From Sphingobacteriales bacterium (GTDB lineage: Bacteria; Bacteroidota; Bacteroidia; Sphingobacteriales; Sphingobacteriaceae), in assembly GCA_028288165.1 (NCBI GenBank), contig JAQBOG010000039.1:62001-126000 (forward strand): a DNA stretch of 64,000 nt. The letters run 5' to 3'. Positions within the stretch are counted from its first letter, which is position 1. Every line of letters begins with the position of its first letter. The notes beneath the pieces were generated by a model, which was given only the letters and a program-made list of their open reading frames with translations, made no database searches and was not told the DNA's origin. This document shows positions 16,852 through 26,970 of the stretch, in pieces. The translations under genes were made by a program, and so were the position numbers.

Positions 16852-17164
16852 TTAGCTCTTATTTCAATTGTTTTACGTCTAATATAAGTGTAACAAATAA
16901 TATACCTCAATTATAATGTCAAATTATTGAGACATAGGAAAGTACTTGCTCTAGTTTGTGCAGGTTATAAGTGGTAAAGTTCATTGCACTATGTGAAACT
17001 TCCAACTTTTGATAATTGTTACCTCTCACTTCAAAATATCAGGATAATTAATGTTGCGGATGGAGAATTTTAATCATAAAGTTACCTACTTGTAAATTTT
17101 AGCGTAATTATATAAACCTTTCACATTAGCTTGAACAAGATTTTATATAAAGCTTGTAATTTGT
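16852..17164. other. Intergenic region between divergent S46 and lpdA genes
   Basis: No gene or repeat was recognised. The region is A+T-rich and should contain the promoters of both flanking genes; only the lpdA -7 box at its right edge could be identified. Confidence 0.5.
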
Positions 17165-17172
17165 TAGATTTG
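17165..17172 (+). promoter_or_regulatory. -7 box of lpdA
   Basis: TAGATTTG matches TAnnTTTG, 38 nt before the ATG. A TTTT lies 20 nt upstream at the -33 position. Confidence 0.45.
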
Positions 17173-17210
17173 GCCTTTCTAAATTCGATCTAATACAACA
17201 AAATCAACAT

Positions 17211-18599
17211 ATGAACTACGACATTATAGTTATTGGAAGCGGGCCAGGTGGTTACGTTGCAGCTATTCGTGCCTCTCAATTAGGATTAAAAACCGCAATT
17301 GTTGAACGCGAATCTCTTGGTGGAATTTGTTTAAACTGGGGCTGTATTCCAACTAAAGCTTTGATAAAAAGCGCAAATGTATTTGAATATATTACCCATT
17401 CAGCGGATTACGGCATTAAAGTTCAGGGATCTGAAGTAGATTTTAACGGTGTGATTAAACGTAGCCGTGATGTAGCCGATGGCATGAGCAAGGGAATTCA
17501 GTTCTTAATGAAAAAGAACAAGATCGATGTGATTATGGGAACTGCCAAAATTAAAAAAGGCGGTAAAATTGAAGTAAAGGCAGCAGACGGTTCAATTAAA
17601 GAATATACTGCTAAAAGCACTGTTCTAGCCACTGGTGGTCGTTCCCGCGAATTACCAAACTTGAAACAAGATGGTAAAAAAGTAATTGGTTACCGTCAGG
17701 CAATGTCATTGCCTCAACAACCAAAATCATTAGTGGTTGTAGGTTCTGGTGCCATTGGAGTTGAGTTTGCATATTTCTATAATGCTATTGGTACTAAAGT
17801 TACTATTGTTGAATACTTAGAAAATATAGTACCTGTTGAAGATGAAGATATCTCTAAACAACTATTACGAAGCTTAAAAAAACAAGGCATTACTATACTA
17901 ACAGGAGCAAATGTAGAGTCGGTCGATACTTCTGGTAATGGCTGCAAAATAAAAGTAAAAACTGCAACAGGTATCGAAACTCTAGAAGCGGATATCGTTT
18001 TATCTGCAGTAGGAGTTTCTGCAAATATTGAAAACATTGGATTAGAAGAAGTTGGTGTTAAAACTGATAAAGGTCGGGTGTTGGTTGATGATTTCTATAA
18101 AACAAACATCGAAGGCGTTTATGCGATCGGCGATATTGTTAAAGGTCAAGCCTTAGCGCACGTTGCTTCTGCTGAAGGAATTATTTGTGTTGAAAAAATT
18201 GCGGGCCATCATCCGGAGCCATTAAACTACAACAACATCCCTGGTTGTACGTACTGCTCTCCAGAAATAGCATCTGTTGGTTATACCGAAAAAGCGGCCA
18301 AAGAAGCTGGATATGAAATTAAAGTCGGGAAATTTCCTTTTTCCGCATCTGGAAAAGCAAGTGCTGCAGGAACGAAAGATGGCTTTGTTAAAGTAATTTT
18401 TGATGCAAAATATGGTGAGTTCTTAGGAGCCCACATGATTGGTGCTAACGTTACTGAAATGATTGCTGAAGTTGTAGTTGCTCGTAAGTTAGAAACTACA
18501 GGTTTAGATATTGTTAAAACCGTTCATCCACATCCAACAATGAGCGAAGCAATTATGGAAGCTGCTGCTGATGCTTACGGAGAAGTGATACACCTTTAG
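17211..18599 (+). CDS. lpdA: Dihydrolipoyl dehydrogenase (E3)
   Basis: A 462-residue flavoprotein that reoxidises the lipoyl arms of pyruvate and 2-oxoglutarate dehydrogenase and the glycine cleavage system with NAD+. The FAD-binding GSGPGGYVAA is at residues 9-18, the redox disulfide Cys40-Cys45 in GGICLNWGCIPTKA, the NAD-binding GSGAIGVEFA near 180, the second FAD motif VYAIGDIV, and the catalytic pair His441-Glu446 in HPHPTMSEA. Length is standard. No E1 or E2 gene is adjacent, so it probably serves several complexes. Confidence 0.95.
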   Translation: MNYDIIVIGSGPGGYVAAIRASQLGLKTAIVERESLGGICLNWGCIPTKALIKSANVFEYITHSADYGIKVQGSEVDFNGVIKRSRDVADGMSKGIQFLMKKNKIDVIMGTAKIKKGGKIEVKAADGSIKEYTAKSTVLATGGRSRELPNLKQDGKKVIGYRQAMSLPQQPKSLVVVGSGAIGVEFAYFYNAIGTKVTIVEYLENIVPVEDEDISKQLLRSLKKQGITILTGANVESVDTSGNGCKIKVKTATGIETLEADIVLSAVGVSANIENIGLEEVGVKTDKGRVLVDDFYKTNIEGVYAIGDIVKGQALAHVASAEGIICVEKIAGHHPEPLNYNNIPGCTYCSPEIASVGYTEKAAKEAGYEIKVGKFPFSASGKASAAGTKDGFVKVIFDAKYGEFLGAHMIGANVTEMIAEVVVARKLETTGLDIVKTVHPHPTMSEAIMEAAADAYGEVIHL

Positions 18600-18640
18600 G
18601 TTGTGAGCGATAAGTTATAGGTTGTAAGTTGTATGTGACT
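18600..18640 (-). repeat. Left arm of heptamer repeat region
   Basis: TTGTGAG, TAAGTTATAGG and TTGTAAGTTGT words, which are the reverse complement of the ACAACTTAC words found at 18826-18898. Together the two arms form an imperfect inverted pair around the lpdA terminator and the 70-bp block. Confidence 0.55.
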
Positions 18641-18693
18641 TAGCATCTTAATAACTGTAATCTATGGTTTATAAGTTACTTAACATCCGGATA

Positions 18694-18722
18694 AAAAACC
18701 TGCTTCATTAGCAGGTTTCTTT
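18694..18722 (+). terminator. Terminator of lpdA
   Basis: AAACCTGC and GCAGGTTT form an 8-bp stem with a 7-nt loop, followed by CTTTATTT. Confidence 0.7.
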
Positions 18723-18756
18723 ATTTACATCTAACCATACGTCCCTGAACTCACAA

Positions 18757-18825
18757 CTTTTGTCTTGATCAGGATTTCAGGATTGAAGGATAAGGAGGAT
18801 TTTTCAAGCCTTAAAACTTATGACC
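18757..18825 (+). repeat. Seventy-bp repeat block, copy 1
   Basis: Begins ACTTTTGTCTTGATCAGG, contains GGATT at short intervals (GGATTTCAGGATTGAAGGAT), and ends AAGCCTTAAAACTTATGACCC. A near-identical copy with about four differences is at 32048-32118. Both copies are followed by ACAACTC-type arrays. Confidence 0.8.
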
Positions 18826-18898
18826 CACAACTCACACTCACAACTCACAACTTACAACTTACAACTTACAACTTACAACCCATAACTTACAACTAACA
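18826..18898 (+). repeat. ACAACTT/ACAACTC heptamer array
   Basis: About ten 7-bp words of the form ACAACTC, ACAACTT or ATAACTT in tandem with point variation. The array ends one base before the ATG of the SMR gene, so its 5' untranslated region is made of the repeat. Confidence 0.8.
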
Positions 18899-18899
18899 C

Positions 18900-19220
18900 A
18901 TGGCTTGGTTCTTTCTTATTCTAGGTGGTTTATTTGAAGTAGGCTTCACAACCTGCCTTAAATTATCCAATAATTTTACGAACATTAAGTGGAGCGTCGG
19001 GTTCTTTATTTGCATTACACTTAGCTTCCTATTCTTAAATAAAGCGGTGCAATCAATTCCTATGGGTACTGCTTATGCAGTCTGGACTGGCATTGGTGCA
19101 ACTGGTTCGGTTTTAATTGGAATTTTATTTTTCAAAGAACCGTCAGAATTCTGGAGAATTTTCTTCATTTTTATGTTAATTGCATCTATTTTAGGACTAA
19201 AGTTAGTTTCAAAGTCGTAA
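18900..19220 (+). CDS. SMR family transporter, Gdx/SugE-like
   Basis: A 106-residue protein with four membrane helices of the small multidrug resistance family. The central Glu13 lies in GGLFEVGFT, and the stretch SIPMGTAYAVWTGIGATGSV closely matches the guanidinium exporter Gdx (formerly SugE) rather than EmrE. It would work as a dual-topology antiparallel dimer exchanging guanidinium for protons. No guanidine riboswitch was recognised upstream, where the leader consists of a repeat array. Single gene, not a paired SMR. Substrate is inferred from sequence resemblance. Confidence 0.88.
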   Translation: MAWFFLILGGLFEVGFTTCLKLSNNFTNIKWSVGFFICITLSFLFLNKAVQSIPMGTAYAVWTGIGATGSVLIGILFFKEPSEFWRIFFIFMLIASILGLKLVSKS

Positions 19221-19400
19221 TATGTTTTTATAGCTCATAATTTTCAATATTAGGATATTTGTTAAGTCATTATTGCATCATTTAATTATAAATCTATATT
19301 AATGATTTAGATATTTTACCGGAAATACATTTCAAAAAACACAATAGAGAAATTTCCTGAAATCTATGATAGTTTCATTCCTTCTAACTAAAATATCCTG

Positions 19401-20243
19401 ATGAAGATTTTTACGATTGATACTGGTTTATTCAAGCTTGATGGGGGTGCAATGTTTGGGGTAGTACCAAAATCAATGTGGCAAAAATTGAACGCTCCTG
19501 ATGAAAATAATATGTGTAGTTGGGCGGCAAGGTGTTTACTACTTCAAGATGGACCAAATCTTATTCTTATAGACACCGGATTAGGTGATAAACAAAGCCC
19601 TAAGTTTTTCGATCGGTATTATTTACATGGAGATGATACGCTTGTCAAATCATTGGCGAAACATGGATTTAAGCGTTCGGATATTACCGACGTTTTTTTA
19701 ACACACCTTCATTTTGACCATTGTGGTGGTGCTATCATTCATGACGGCGAAAGCCTGGTGCCTGCGTTTGAAAATGCTGTTTATTGGAGTAATCGTAAAC
19801 ACTGGAATTGGGCAATTTATGCGAATGAGCGTGAAAAAGCATCTTTTTTAGAAGAAAACATTATTCCAATAAGGAACAGTGGCAAGCTACAATTTATTGA
19901 GGTACAGGATGGAGTATTTTTTACAGATACGATGAAAATCAGGTTTGTATATGGACATACTGATGCCATGATGTTACCACAAATCACATACAAAGGCAAA
20001 ACCATTTTATATGTATCTGATCTTATCCCTTCCGTAGCACACATCCCGCTTCCTTATGTTGCAGCATATGATATGTTCCCGATGCAGACACTTAAAGAAA
20101 AACAATTCTTTTTACAGGAAGCGTATGAGAATGATTACATCCTATTCTTTGAACATGATCCAGTAAATGAATGTGGAACACTTCAAAAAACTGACAAAGG
20201 ATTCAGAATAAAAGAGACTTTTAAATTATCGGATTTGGGGTAG
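19401..20243 (+). CDS. Metallo-beta-lactamase fold hydrolase
   Basis: A 280-residue MBL-fold protein. The zinc motif is complete: THLHFDHCGG (about residues 100-109), His in YGHTDAMM near 191, Asp in VSDLIPS near 210 and a final His in FEHDP. It has no signal peptide, so it is cytoplasmic. The layout resembles the quorum-quenching lactonase and alkylsulfatase-like branch, but no residue fixes a substrate. Monocistronic. Confidence 0.85.
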   Translation: MKIFTIDTGLFKLDGGAMFGVVPKSMWQKLNAPDENNMCSWAARCLLLQDGPNLILIDTGLGDKQSPKFFDRYYLHGDDTLVKSLAKHGFKRSDITDVFLTHLHFDHCGGAIIHDGESLVPAFENAVYWSNRKHWNWAIYANEREKASFLEENIIPIRNSGKLQFIEVQDGVFFTDTMKIRFVYGHTDAMMLPQITYKGKTILYVSDLIPSVAHIPLPYVAAYDMFPMQTLKEKQFFLQEAYENDYILFFEHDPVNECGTLQKTDKGFRIKETFKLSDLG

Positions 20244-20502
20244 ATTTTGGTGTCTATACGTTAATTTTTCTATGGTGAATTGTATAAAGGTAAATCGGTG
20301 AGGTGCCCAAGAAAATCGTTTTCCATCAACTCTAATATCTCTCAATTAAACTATAGTCGTCAAATACGAAAAGTTTTAATTGGTAAGTCAGAAACCCGTT
20401 GAAGTATTTGCCTTTATCATTTTACGAATTGAAAATCTAATATGTAAACCGTATTTTTAAGTTTATCAAAGTATTCTTTTCTTTTGTCACTACACCAATC
20501 TA

Positions 20503-23500
20503 ATGCAACTTACACGGTTAGAAATTAAAGGTTTTAAGAGCTTTGGTGATCAGGTTATAATCAATTTCAATGAAGGCGTAACAGCAGTTGTTGGGCCAAA
20601 TGGATGTGGCAAATCAAATGTTATTGATGCTATCCGATGGGTTTTGGGAGAGCAGAATACGCGAATGCTTCGCTCGGAAAAGATGGAAAACATCATTTTT
20701 AATGGCAATAAAACACGCCGACCATCTAATCTGGCAGAAGTATCCCTATCATTTAACAATACAAAAAACATTTTACCAACCCTTTATTCTGAGGTAACTA
20801 TTACCCGTAAACTCTATAGAACGGGAGAAAGTGAATACCGGCTGAACGATGTGCAATGCCGATTAAAAGACATCACCGACTTATTTTTAGATACCGGAAT
20901 TGGTTCTGATTCATATTCTATTATTGAACTTAAAATGATTGATGAAATCATTGCCAATAAGGAAAATTCCAGAAGAGCATTGTTTGAAGAAGCGTCTGGA
21001 ATATCTAAATACAAACTAAGGAAAAAACAGACTTTTAGCAGATTAAAAGATACAGAAGCCGACTTGAGTCGAGTGGAAGATATTCTCTTCGAAATTGAAA
21101 AGAACCTTAAAACGTTAGAAAATCAAGCAAAGAAAGCGGAAAGGTATTATGTTTTAAAAGATCAATATAAAGCGCTTAGTATAAAATTGGCGTCTTTCCG
21201 AATTAGTGGTTTTCGTGTCAAATTAGCCACGTTAGAGGAGCAAGAAATCAATCAATCAAGAGGAAGAACGCAAATCATTTCTGAAACGGATCAGCTACAA
21301 GCCACTCTTGCAATAAGTAAGGCAGAAAGCCTAATAAAAGAAAAAAACCTATCTCACCAACAAAAAACAGCAAACGAATTCATTTCAAAGATTAGAGCTT
21401 ACGAAAGTGAAAAAAAATTAAAGAATGAACAGCTTCGTTTTTTGGAAGATAAAAGATTACGATTAAGCGAAGAGTTAGAACGCGACAATAATCAACTGAA
21501 TCACGTTCTATATAACATTAAACGTTTAAATGAAGAGCATTTACAAGAAACTGAAAATCTAAACATCCTAAACATCGAACTTAGTTCGCGGAAGGACGAA
21601 CTAGACTATTTAAAAAATAATCAACAACGTCTGAAGCAAGACTTAGATCTTACTATTCATCAGAATAATGAACTTCAAAACCAGGTATATAAATTAGAGA
21701 AAGACGTTGCCATTTTAAATATTCAATTAGAGGCACTTGCTCAAGAAAGTAAGCGAAACGTTGCAGACACAGAATCTCGAGAGATTCAGATTTCAGAATT
21801 TAACAAGGTTATAGCCGATTTACAAGTTCGCTTTGAAACAAGGCAAAAAGAATTTGAGCTTTCTGAGAGACTTGAGTCGGATCTTCAACAACAGATTATT
21901 GAAATTATCGATTTGATTGCTTCAAAGAAAGAGGAAGCAAGTAAATTAAGCCGTAAACTTGATTCAAAGCAAAACGAATACAATTTAACTAAATCATTGG
22001 TTGATAACTTGGAAGGGTTTCCGGAATCTATCCGTTTTTTGAAAAAAAACGCGGGTTGGTCAAAGCAAGCTCCGCTACTTTCGGATGTATTTTTCTGCTT
22101 AGAAGAATATCGGGTGACACTTGAAAATTATTTGGAACCTGTAATGAATCATTACGTGGTTGAAAGTCAGCATGAAGCTATTCAAGCTATAAAACTATTG
22201 AGCGATTCGGGCATGGGAAAAGCTCATTTCTTCATATTAGATGCCCTCTCAAGGCTACAACAAGAGCATATATCTCTGCCACTTGCGTCTGAGAAAACAA
22301 ATTTAATTTCTGCTCTTGATGTGATAACGGTTAATAACAAGTACCGTCCGCTGTGCGAGCTATTGCTTAGCAATGTTTATGTTATAAAGTCGGAGTCTGA
22401 CGAATTACTTGAGGATCCGCTTCCAGAAAACAAGATGATCATTTTAAGTGCCGCTGGTAAATTTAGTAAATCCCGGATTGCCATGTCGGGCGGTTCGATT
22501 GGTTTATTTGAAGGGAAAAGAATTGGTCGGGCTAAAAATCTCGAAAACCTTTTAAAGGACATTAAAGAACTGGAAATCAATGCAAATACTCTTAGAAATT
22601 TAATTGAAACACAGAGTGAAAAGTTATTGATTTTAAAATCCTCAAGCAAAAAAATCAATATCGATTCTGCACGTCAAGATATTCACAGGCTTCAAAATGA
22701 ACTCATATCCGTGCAAACGAAGCAAGCACAATATGTGGCTTTCATTGAAAACAGTCAGAATCGGAAACAAGATATTGAACAAAAAATCCACTCTATAAAT
22801 CATGAACTTTTAGAGTCGAATCCGAAAATAAATGAGCTCAAAACTTTAAAAGAAATTAAACAAGATCAACTAATTGACTTACAGCAAGACTACAATGAGC
22901 TTGCAGAAACCATTAACGAAAAATCGACCACTTATAATCAAGAAAACATTGCCCTTCATCAGCAAAAAAATAAAGTAGCCAACTTAGAAAAAGATTTGGA
23001 ATATCGAGAAAGCCAGCTAAAAAACCTGCAAGCAAAAACTAATTCGAATACGGCCGAGCTGAAAAAAATTAAAATAGAAATAGAAAATACCTTACTGCAT
23101 GTAGATCATTCTGATGAAGATTTAACAGCTATGTACTCTCAAAAAGATGAATTAGAAAATGGCGTTAAAGAAGCAGAGGTGGAATATTATTCTTCAAAAG
23201 CTTTAATTACTGAAACAGAAAATACCATTACTGAACTACGGCGCAAACGAGACAACGCTGAGTTACTTCTTAGCGAGATCAAAGACCTCAAGAATACCAT
23301 TAAACTAGATTTAAATGCATTAAAAGAACGTTTATCAGTAGAGTTTTCAATTGATATTACAGATTTACTTGACGATGAACCATTACCCGAAGAAAACGAA
23401 AATGAGTTAAAGTCTAGAACAGAACGAATTAAAAAGCAGCTTGATGAGTTTGGAGCAATAAATTCGATGGCTATGGAAGCTTACCAGGAAATGAGTGAAC

Positions 23501-24054
23501 GCTATACTTTTATTAAAGTTCAGAAAACAGATTTACAAGATGCGAAAGTTTCTTTGATGCAAACCATTCGGGAGATAGAAGACACCGCCCGCGATAAATT
23601 CATGGACGCATTTACCAACGTTCGGGAGCACTTTATTCATGTTTTCAGATCTCTTTTTAATGATGAGGATAGTTGTGACTTAGTTTTAACAGATCCTCAA
23701 AATCCATTAGAGTCGGATATAGAGATTTTAGCCAGACCAAAAGGTAAACGCCCTCTTTCTATAAACCAATTATCGGGTGGTGAAAAAACATTGACTGCTA
23801 CTGCCTTACTTTTTTCATTATACCTTCTTAAACCTGCTCCATTTTGCATTTTCGATGAGGTAGATGCGCCTTTAGATGATACAAACATTGATAAGTTTAA
23901 TAATATCATTCGAAAGTTTTCTGATAAATCACAATTTATTATTGTGTCGCATAACAAACGTACTATTGCTAGTACAGACATTATTTATGGCGTTACCATG
24001 GTTGAGCAAGGTGTATCAAGAGTGGTAGCGGTGGATATTCGGGAAGTGGCATAA
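20503..24054 (+). CDS. smc: Chromosome segregation protein SMC
   Basis: A 1183-residue SMC, the core of the bacterial condensin that folds and segregates the chromosome with ScpA and ScpB. The N-terminal ATPase half has Walker A GPNGCGKSN at residues 31-39. Two long coiled coils flank a hinge at about 510-670 (GFPESIRFLKKNAGWSKQAP to GGSIGLFEGKRIGR). The C-terminal half has the signature LSGGEKTLTATALLFS and Walker B FCIFDEVDAPLDD. Length is normal. scpA and scpB are not in the window. Confidence 0.97.
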   Translation: MQLTRLEIKGFKSFGDQVIINFNEGVTAVVGPNGCGKSNVIDAIRWVLGEQNTRMLRSEKMENIIFNGNKTRRPSNLAEVSLSFNNTKNILPTLYSEVTITRKLYRTGESEYRLNDVQCRLKDITDLFLDTGIGSDSYSIIELKMIDEIIANKENSRRALFEEASGISKYKLRKKQTFSRLKDTEADLSRVEDILFEIEKNLKTLENQAKKAERYYVLKDQYKALSIKLASFRISGFRVKLATLEEQEINQSRGRTQIISETDQLQATLAISKAESLIKEKNLSHQQKTANEFISKIRAYESEKKLKNEQLRFLEDKRLRLSEELERDNNQLNHVLYNIKRLNEEHLQETENLNILNIELSSRKDELDYLKNNQQRLKQDLDLTIHQNNELQNQVYKLEKDVAILNIQLEALAQESKRNVADTESREIQISEFNKVIADLQVRFETRQKEFELSERLESDLQQQIIEIIDLIASKKEEASKLSRKLDSKQNEYNLTKSLVDNLEGFPESIRFLKKNAGWSKQAPLLSDVFFCLEEYRVTLENYLEPVMNHYVVESQHEAIQAIKLLSDSGMGKAHFFILDALSRLQQEHISLPLASEKTNLISALDVITVNNKYRPLCELLLSNVYVIKSESDELLEDPLPENKMIILSAAGKFSKSRIAMSGGSIGLFEGKRIGRAKNLENLLKDIKELEINANTLRNLIETQSEKLLILKSSSKKINIDSARQDIHRLQNELISVQTKQAQYVAFIENSQNRKQDIEQKIHSINHELLESNPKINELKTLKEIKQDQLIDLQQDYNELAETINEKSTTYNQENIALHQQKNKVANLEKDLEYRESQLKNLQAKTNSNTAELKKIKIEIENTLLHVDHSDEDLTAMYSQKDELENGVKEAEVEYYSSKALITETENTITELRRKRDNAELLLSEIKDLKNTIKLDLNALKERLSVEFSIDITDLLDDEPLPEENENELKSRTERIKKQLDEFGAINSMAMEAYQEMSERYTFIKVQKTDLQDAKVSLMQTIREIEDTARDKFMDAFTNVREHFIHVFRSLFNDEDSCDLVLTDPQNPLESDIEILARPKGKRPLSINQLSGGEKTLTATALLFSLYLLKPAPFCIFDEVDAPLDDTNIDKFNNIIRKFSDKSQFIIVSHNKRTIASTDIIYGVTMVEQGVSRVVAVDIREVA

Positions 24055-24184
24055 TTCTGATTTTCTAAATAATCAGCTAATAATGGTGGTATATTTATTG
24101 CCAATGCACCAAGGTAAATAATTCTGCAATCTCTTCTAGATGCTTTACCACAAACTCACACCTCAACATTCAACACTTTCGATA

Positions 24185-25087
24185 ATGAAATATTTAGTTT
24201 TAATTCTAGTTCTTCTATGTTCTGCTTACGCCAGCGCTCAAAACATCAATCGCAAACAACTTTTGCAGGATGTAGAAATTCTTTCGTCTGATGTGTATGA
24301 AGGCCGTAAAACAGGGACTATCGAAAATAAAATGGCCGCCAGATATATTATTCAGCGGTTCCAAAATATTGGATTAACCTTTTATCAGGACAGTTTTAAA
24401 CATCCTTTTGTATTCAAAAACAAATCTGGCGAAAACGTAAATGGGACGAACCTAATTGGCTACATAAAAGGTCGTAAGAAGGATGTAATTGTAGTTTCCG
24501 CTCACTATGATCACATTGGTATCACGAACAGTTTAATTAATAATGGAGCAGATGATAATGCATCAGGAGTAGCTGGAATGTTGGCAATCGCCGAATATTA
24601 TAAAAAACATAAACCCAAAAATACATTGTTGTTTATTGCTTTTGATGCGGAGGAAACGGGGTTAAATGGATCATATGCCTATATGAAGAATACAATTTTA
24701 GAGGAAAGCAGAATTAAGATGAATGTGAATATGGATATGATTTCGCATAATAACAAAGCCGAATTATATGCCGCAGGCGCCTTCAAGACGCCGGTACTAA
24801 AAACAGTTATTTATGGTGCTGATAAAGATACTGGTATCAAAATACTATTTGGGCATGATGAACCTAAACTTGGTATGGATGATTGGACCATGCAAAGCGA
24901 TCAAGCAGCATTTGCTCAAAAGAACATCCCTTTCATTTACTTTGGAGTTGAAGATCACAAGGATTATCACAAACCAACAGACGAATATCAAAACATTAAC
25001 AGGGATTTCTTTTACGGTGCTGCAAATGCTATCCTAAATAGTATAATCCGAATCGACAAAAAGTTGACGAATATAAAAACGAAATAA
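24185..25087 (+). CDS. M28 family exported metallopeptidase
   Basis: A 300-residue zinc aminopeptidase-like protein. A signal peptide (MKYLVLILVLLCSAYASAQ) supports the ATG at 24185 over the upstream ATG at 24140, which would put 15 polar residues before it. The two-zinc site is visible: SAHYDHIG, NGADDNASG (bridging Asp), FDAEETG (catalytic and binding Glu), MDMISH and DYHKPTDEY. M28 enzymes trim amino acids or act on cyclised N-termini; the substrate here is unknown. It probably acts in the periplasm or is secreted. Confidence 0.9.
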   Translation: MKYLVLILVLLCSAYASAQNINRKQLLQDVEILSSDVYEGRKTGTIENKMAARYIIQRFQNIGLTFYQDSFKHPFVFKNKSGENVNGTNLIGYIKGRKKDVIVVSAHYDHIGITNSLINNGADDNASGVAGMLAIAEYYKKHKPKNTLLFIAFDAEETGLNGSYAYMKNTILEESRIKMNVNMDMISHNNKAELYAAGAFKTPVLKTVIYGADKDTGIKILFGHDEPKLGMDDWTMQSDQAAFAQKNIPFIYFGVEDHKDYHKPTDEYQNINRDFFYGAANAILNSIIRIDKKLTNIKTK

Positions 25088-25104
25088 TAACACTTTCCTA
25101 CAGC

Positions 25105-25144
25105 AAAAAAGCCCCCGAAAATTAAGTTTTTCGAGGGCTTTTTT
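25105..25144. terminator. Bidirectional terminator between M28 and S41 genes
   Basis: AAAAAAGCCCCCGAAAA and TTTTTCGAGGGCTTTTTT form a long stem with one mismatch and a 5-nt loop, with A and T runs on the two sides. Confidence 0.85.
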
Positions 25145-25174
25145 CCAGGCTAAGGGTTACTCTTGAGTTATTCT

Positions 25175-26695
25175 TTACTTGAATTTTAGTAGACGATCAT
25201 TGATCATACCTTTAAATTTAGTCCTATCCAGCTCTTGAGTAAGCATATCAGCTTCTGAAGCCGTAAGTTTTTTAACGCTACTTATTGTTGGCCCTCCAGA
25301 AGGAGTTACAGAGAATGTTCCTTTCTCAGCAAAATTTAAAGCATATGACAAATATCGCTCAGAAGGATCACCAAACTCTTTTGTAATATCATCCAGATCC
25401 TCCTTGTCTACCGTCATCCCAGTAAAATAATCTCCTTGACTAAGAGAATTTTTGGTTTGAAATTGAGGGATATATAAATCGATTTGGTCAATATGTATCG
25501 GGAAGAAACCTACAGGTTTTCCATATGTTTTTCTGCCAATTAGTTTTACATCTAACACGGGTTTCAAATTATTGATAACCAATTCGCTCGCGGATGCTGT
25601 TGAACCTGTAACGATAAAATAAACCCGACTCACATTCAGATTACCACGTTTAGCAAACTTTTCCATATTATCTGCACTGGTTGGAGAGTAATCTAAGTCG
25701 GCATAGGTAGCAAATTTACCATTAACCCCATCCTTATAAGGTTGAACATGACCTGCATTATCAAACAGTGGTTGATTAACAAGTATGGATGCTTGACCAT
25801 CCTGCATGGTTTTCGTCCAGAAGGTAGTATACATTAAGCTACCAGTTTTACTCGCCGGAGCAATTAAATTAGTTAAAACATCAGCAGTTGATACCGACCC
25901 ACCTCCGTTGTACCTTAAATCAATAATTAGTTCAGAAACATTGGCATTAGCAAATTCTGTAAAAACGTTATCAAGCACTGACGATGCATTAGTAGTAAAG
26001 CTACTGAAAACTATGTATCCTACCTTTTTGGCACCAACGGTATAAACTTTTGAAAATTGAACAGGATTAATACTATAGGAGCCTTTATTAACAGTAACAT
26101 CTTCTGTGGTATTATCAAATTTTCTGACTGTTATTGAAACTGAGGGATGATCTCCAAATATGGCATCTACCACGAAATTAATATTTGCCTGTACTGAACC
26201 TATCAAATCTGTACGGCCATTTATTTTTGTTATTTGATAACCGCGTTTTAATCCTTTATCTGCTGCTGGAGAGGTTGGGGAAATATATTTAATTCTTAAA
26301 TCGTCTGAGCTGTTGTAGAATACCGAAAAACCGTAATCGCCACCTACACCACCTAATTCGCTAGATACTGTACCATCATCTACAAAAGAATATTTATCAA
26401 GTGGTGCATACGTTTTAATAGCCGCCAATTCATCATCAAAGTTATCTAGGTCTGTAGACTTACTAGTGAATTTTCGAGGATTAAATGTCTCGTAAGTTGG
26501 CAGCAGAGTATTCCACAAATAAGTATCCTTAGCATACAAAAAGATGGAATCTTTAGTTAACTCACTTCTTGTACCTGTGGTACCAGGAAGTGCTGGTTTT
26601 GGATCTTTTTTACAAGCCGATTGACTTATAATCAATATAAAAGCAAAAAAAACCAGACTATTATATTTAGCGAATTTAGTTAGCTGAACTTTCAT
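25175..26695 (-). CDS. S41 family peptidase lipoprotein with PDZ domain
   Basis: A 506-residue protein with a lipoprotein signal (hydrophobic residues 14-24, lipobox SQSAC, Cys28), so it is probably anchored in the outer membrane. A PDZ-like domain lies at about 120-195 (YGFSVFYN, PAADKGLKRGYQITKING). The S41 domain follows: IIDLRYNGGGSV, then the nucleophile in TGSTASASELVINNLKP and the general-base Lys in KTYGKPVG. It resembles C-terminal processing peptidases. Bacteroidota have many such lipoproteins, and substrates are mostly unknown. Monocistronic. Confidence 0.88.
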   Translation of the reverse strand: MKVQLTKFAKYNSLVFFAFILIISQSACKKDPKPALPGTTGTRSELTKDSIFLYAKDTYLWNTLLPTYETFNPRKFTSKSTDLDNFDDELAAIKTYAPLDKYSFVDDGTVSSELGGVGGDYGFSVFYNSSDDLRIKYISPTSPAADKGLKRGYQITKINGRTDLIGSVQANINFVVDAIFGDHPSVSITVRKFDNTTEDVTVNKGSYSINPVQFSKVYTVGAKKVGYIVFSSFTTNASSVLDNVFTEFANANVSELIIDLRYNGGGSVSTADVLTNLIAPASKTGSLMYTTFWTKTMQDGQASILVNQPLFDNAGHVQPYKDGVNGKFATYADLDYSPTSADNMEKFAKRGNLNVSRVYFIVTGSTASASELVINNLKPVLDVKLIGRKTYGKPVGFFPIHIDQIDLYIPQFQTKNSLSQGDYFTGMTVDKEDLDDITKEFGDPSERYLSYALNFAEKGTFSVTPSGGPTISSVKKLTASEADMLTQELDRTKFKGMINDRLLKFK

Positions 26696-26970
26696 AATTC
26701 ATTGAATTAACTTCTGTTTAGATTTAAATAGATTAAGGTACTGTAAGTGTGAGTTGGATAAAGGTAATTTAATAAATGTATCAATTAAATACGTTTTATG
26801 TTGGTTTAGATTCTATTACCCTGTTTGGAGAAGCAAACAATTTTTGTTCCGCAATGCTTTAAAAAAATTTTCATTGCCAAACCACCATAAATATTTACGC
26901 AGCTCTGATTATCAGAGTGATGAAATAGTGCAAGGTTTAATTTACTGATATTTTATTGAATATTTACGGT

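Noticed and set aside
26754-26948. Plus-strand frame of 64 codons in the gap before asnS
   Set aside because: Composition is not protein-like, there is no start context, and it ends just before repeat copy 3.
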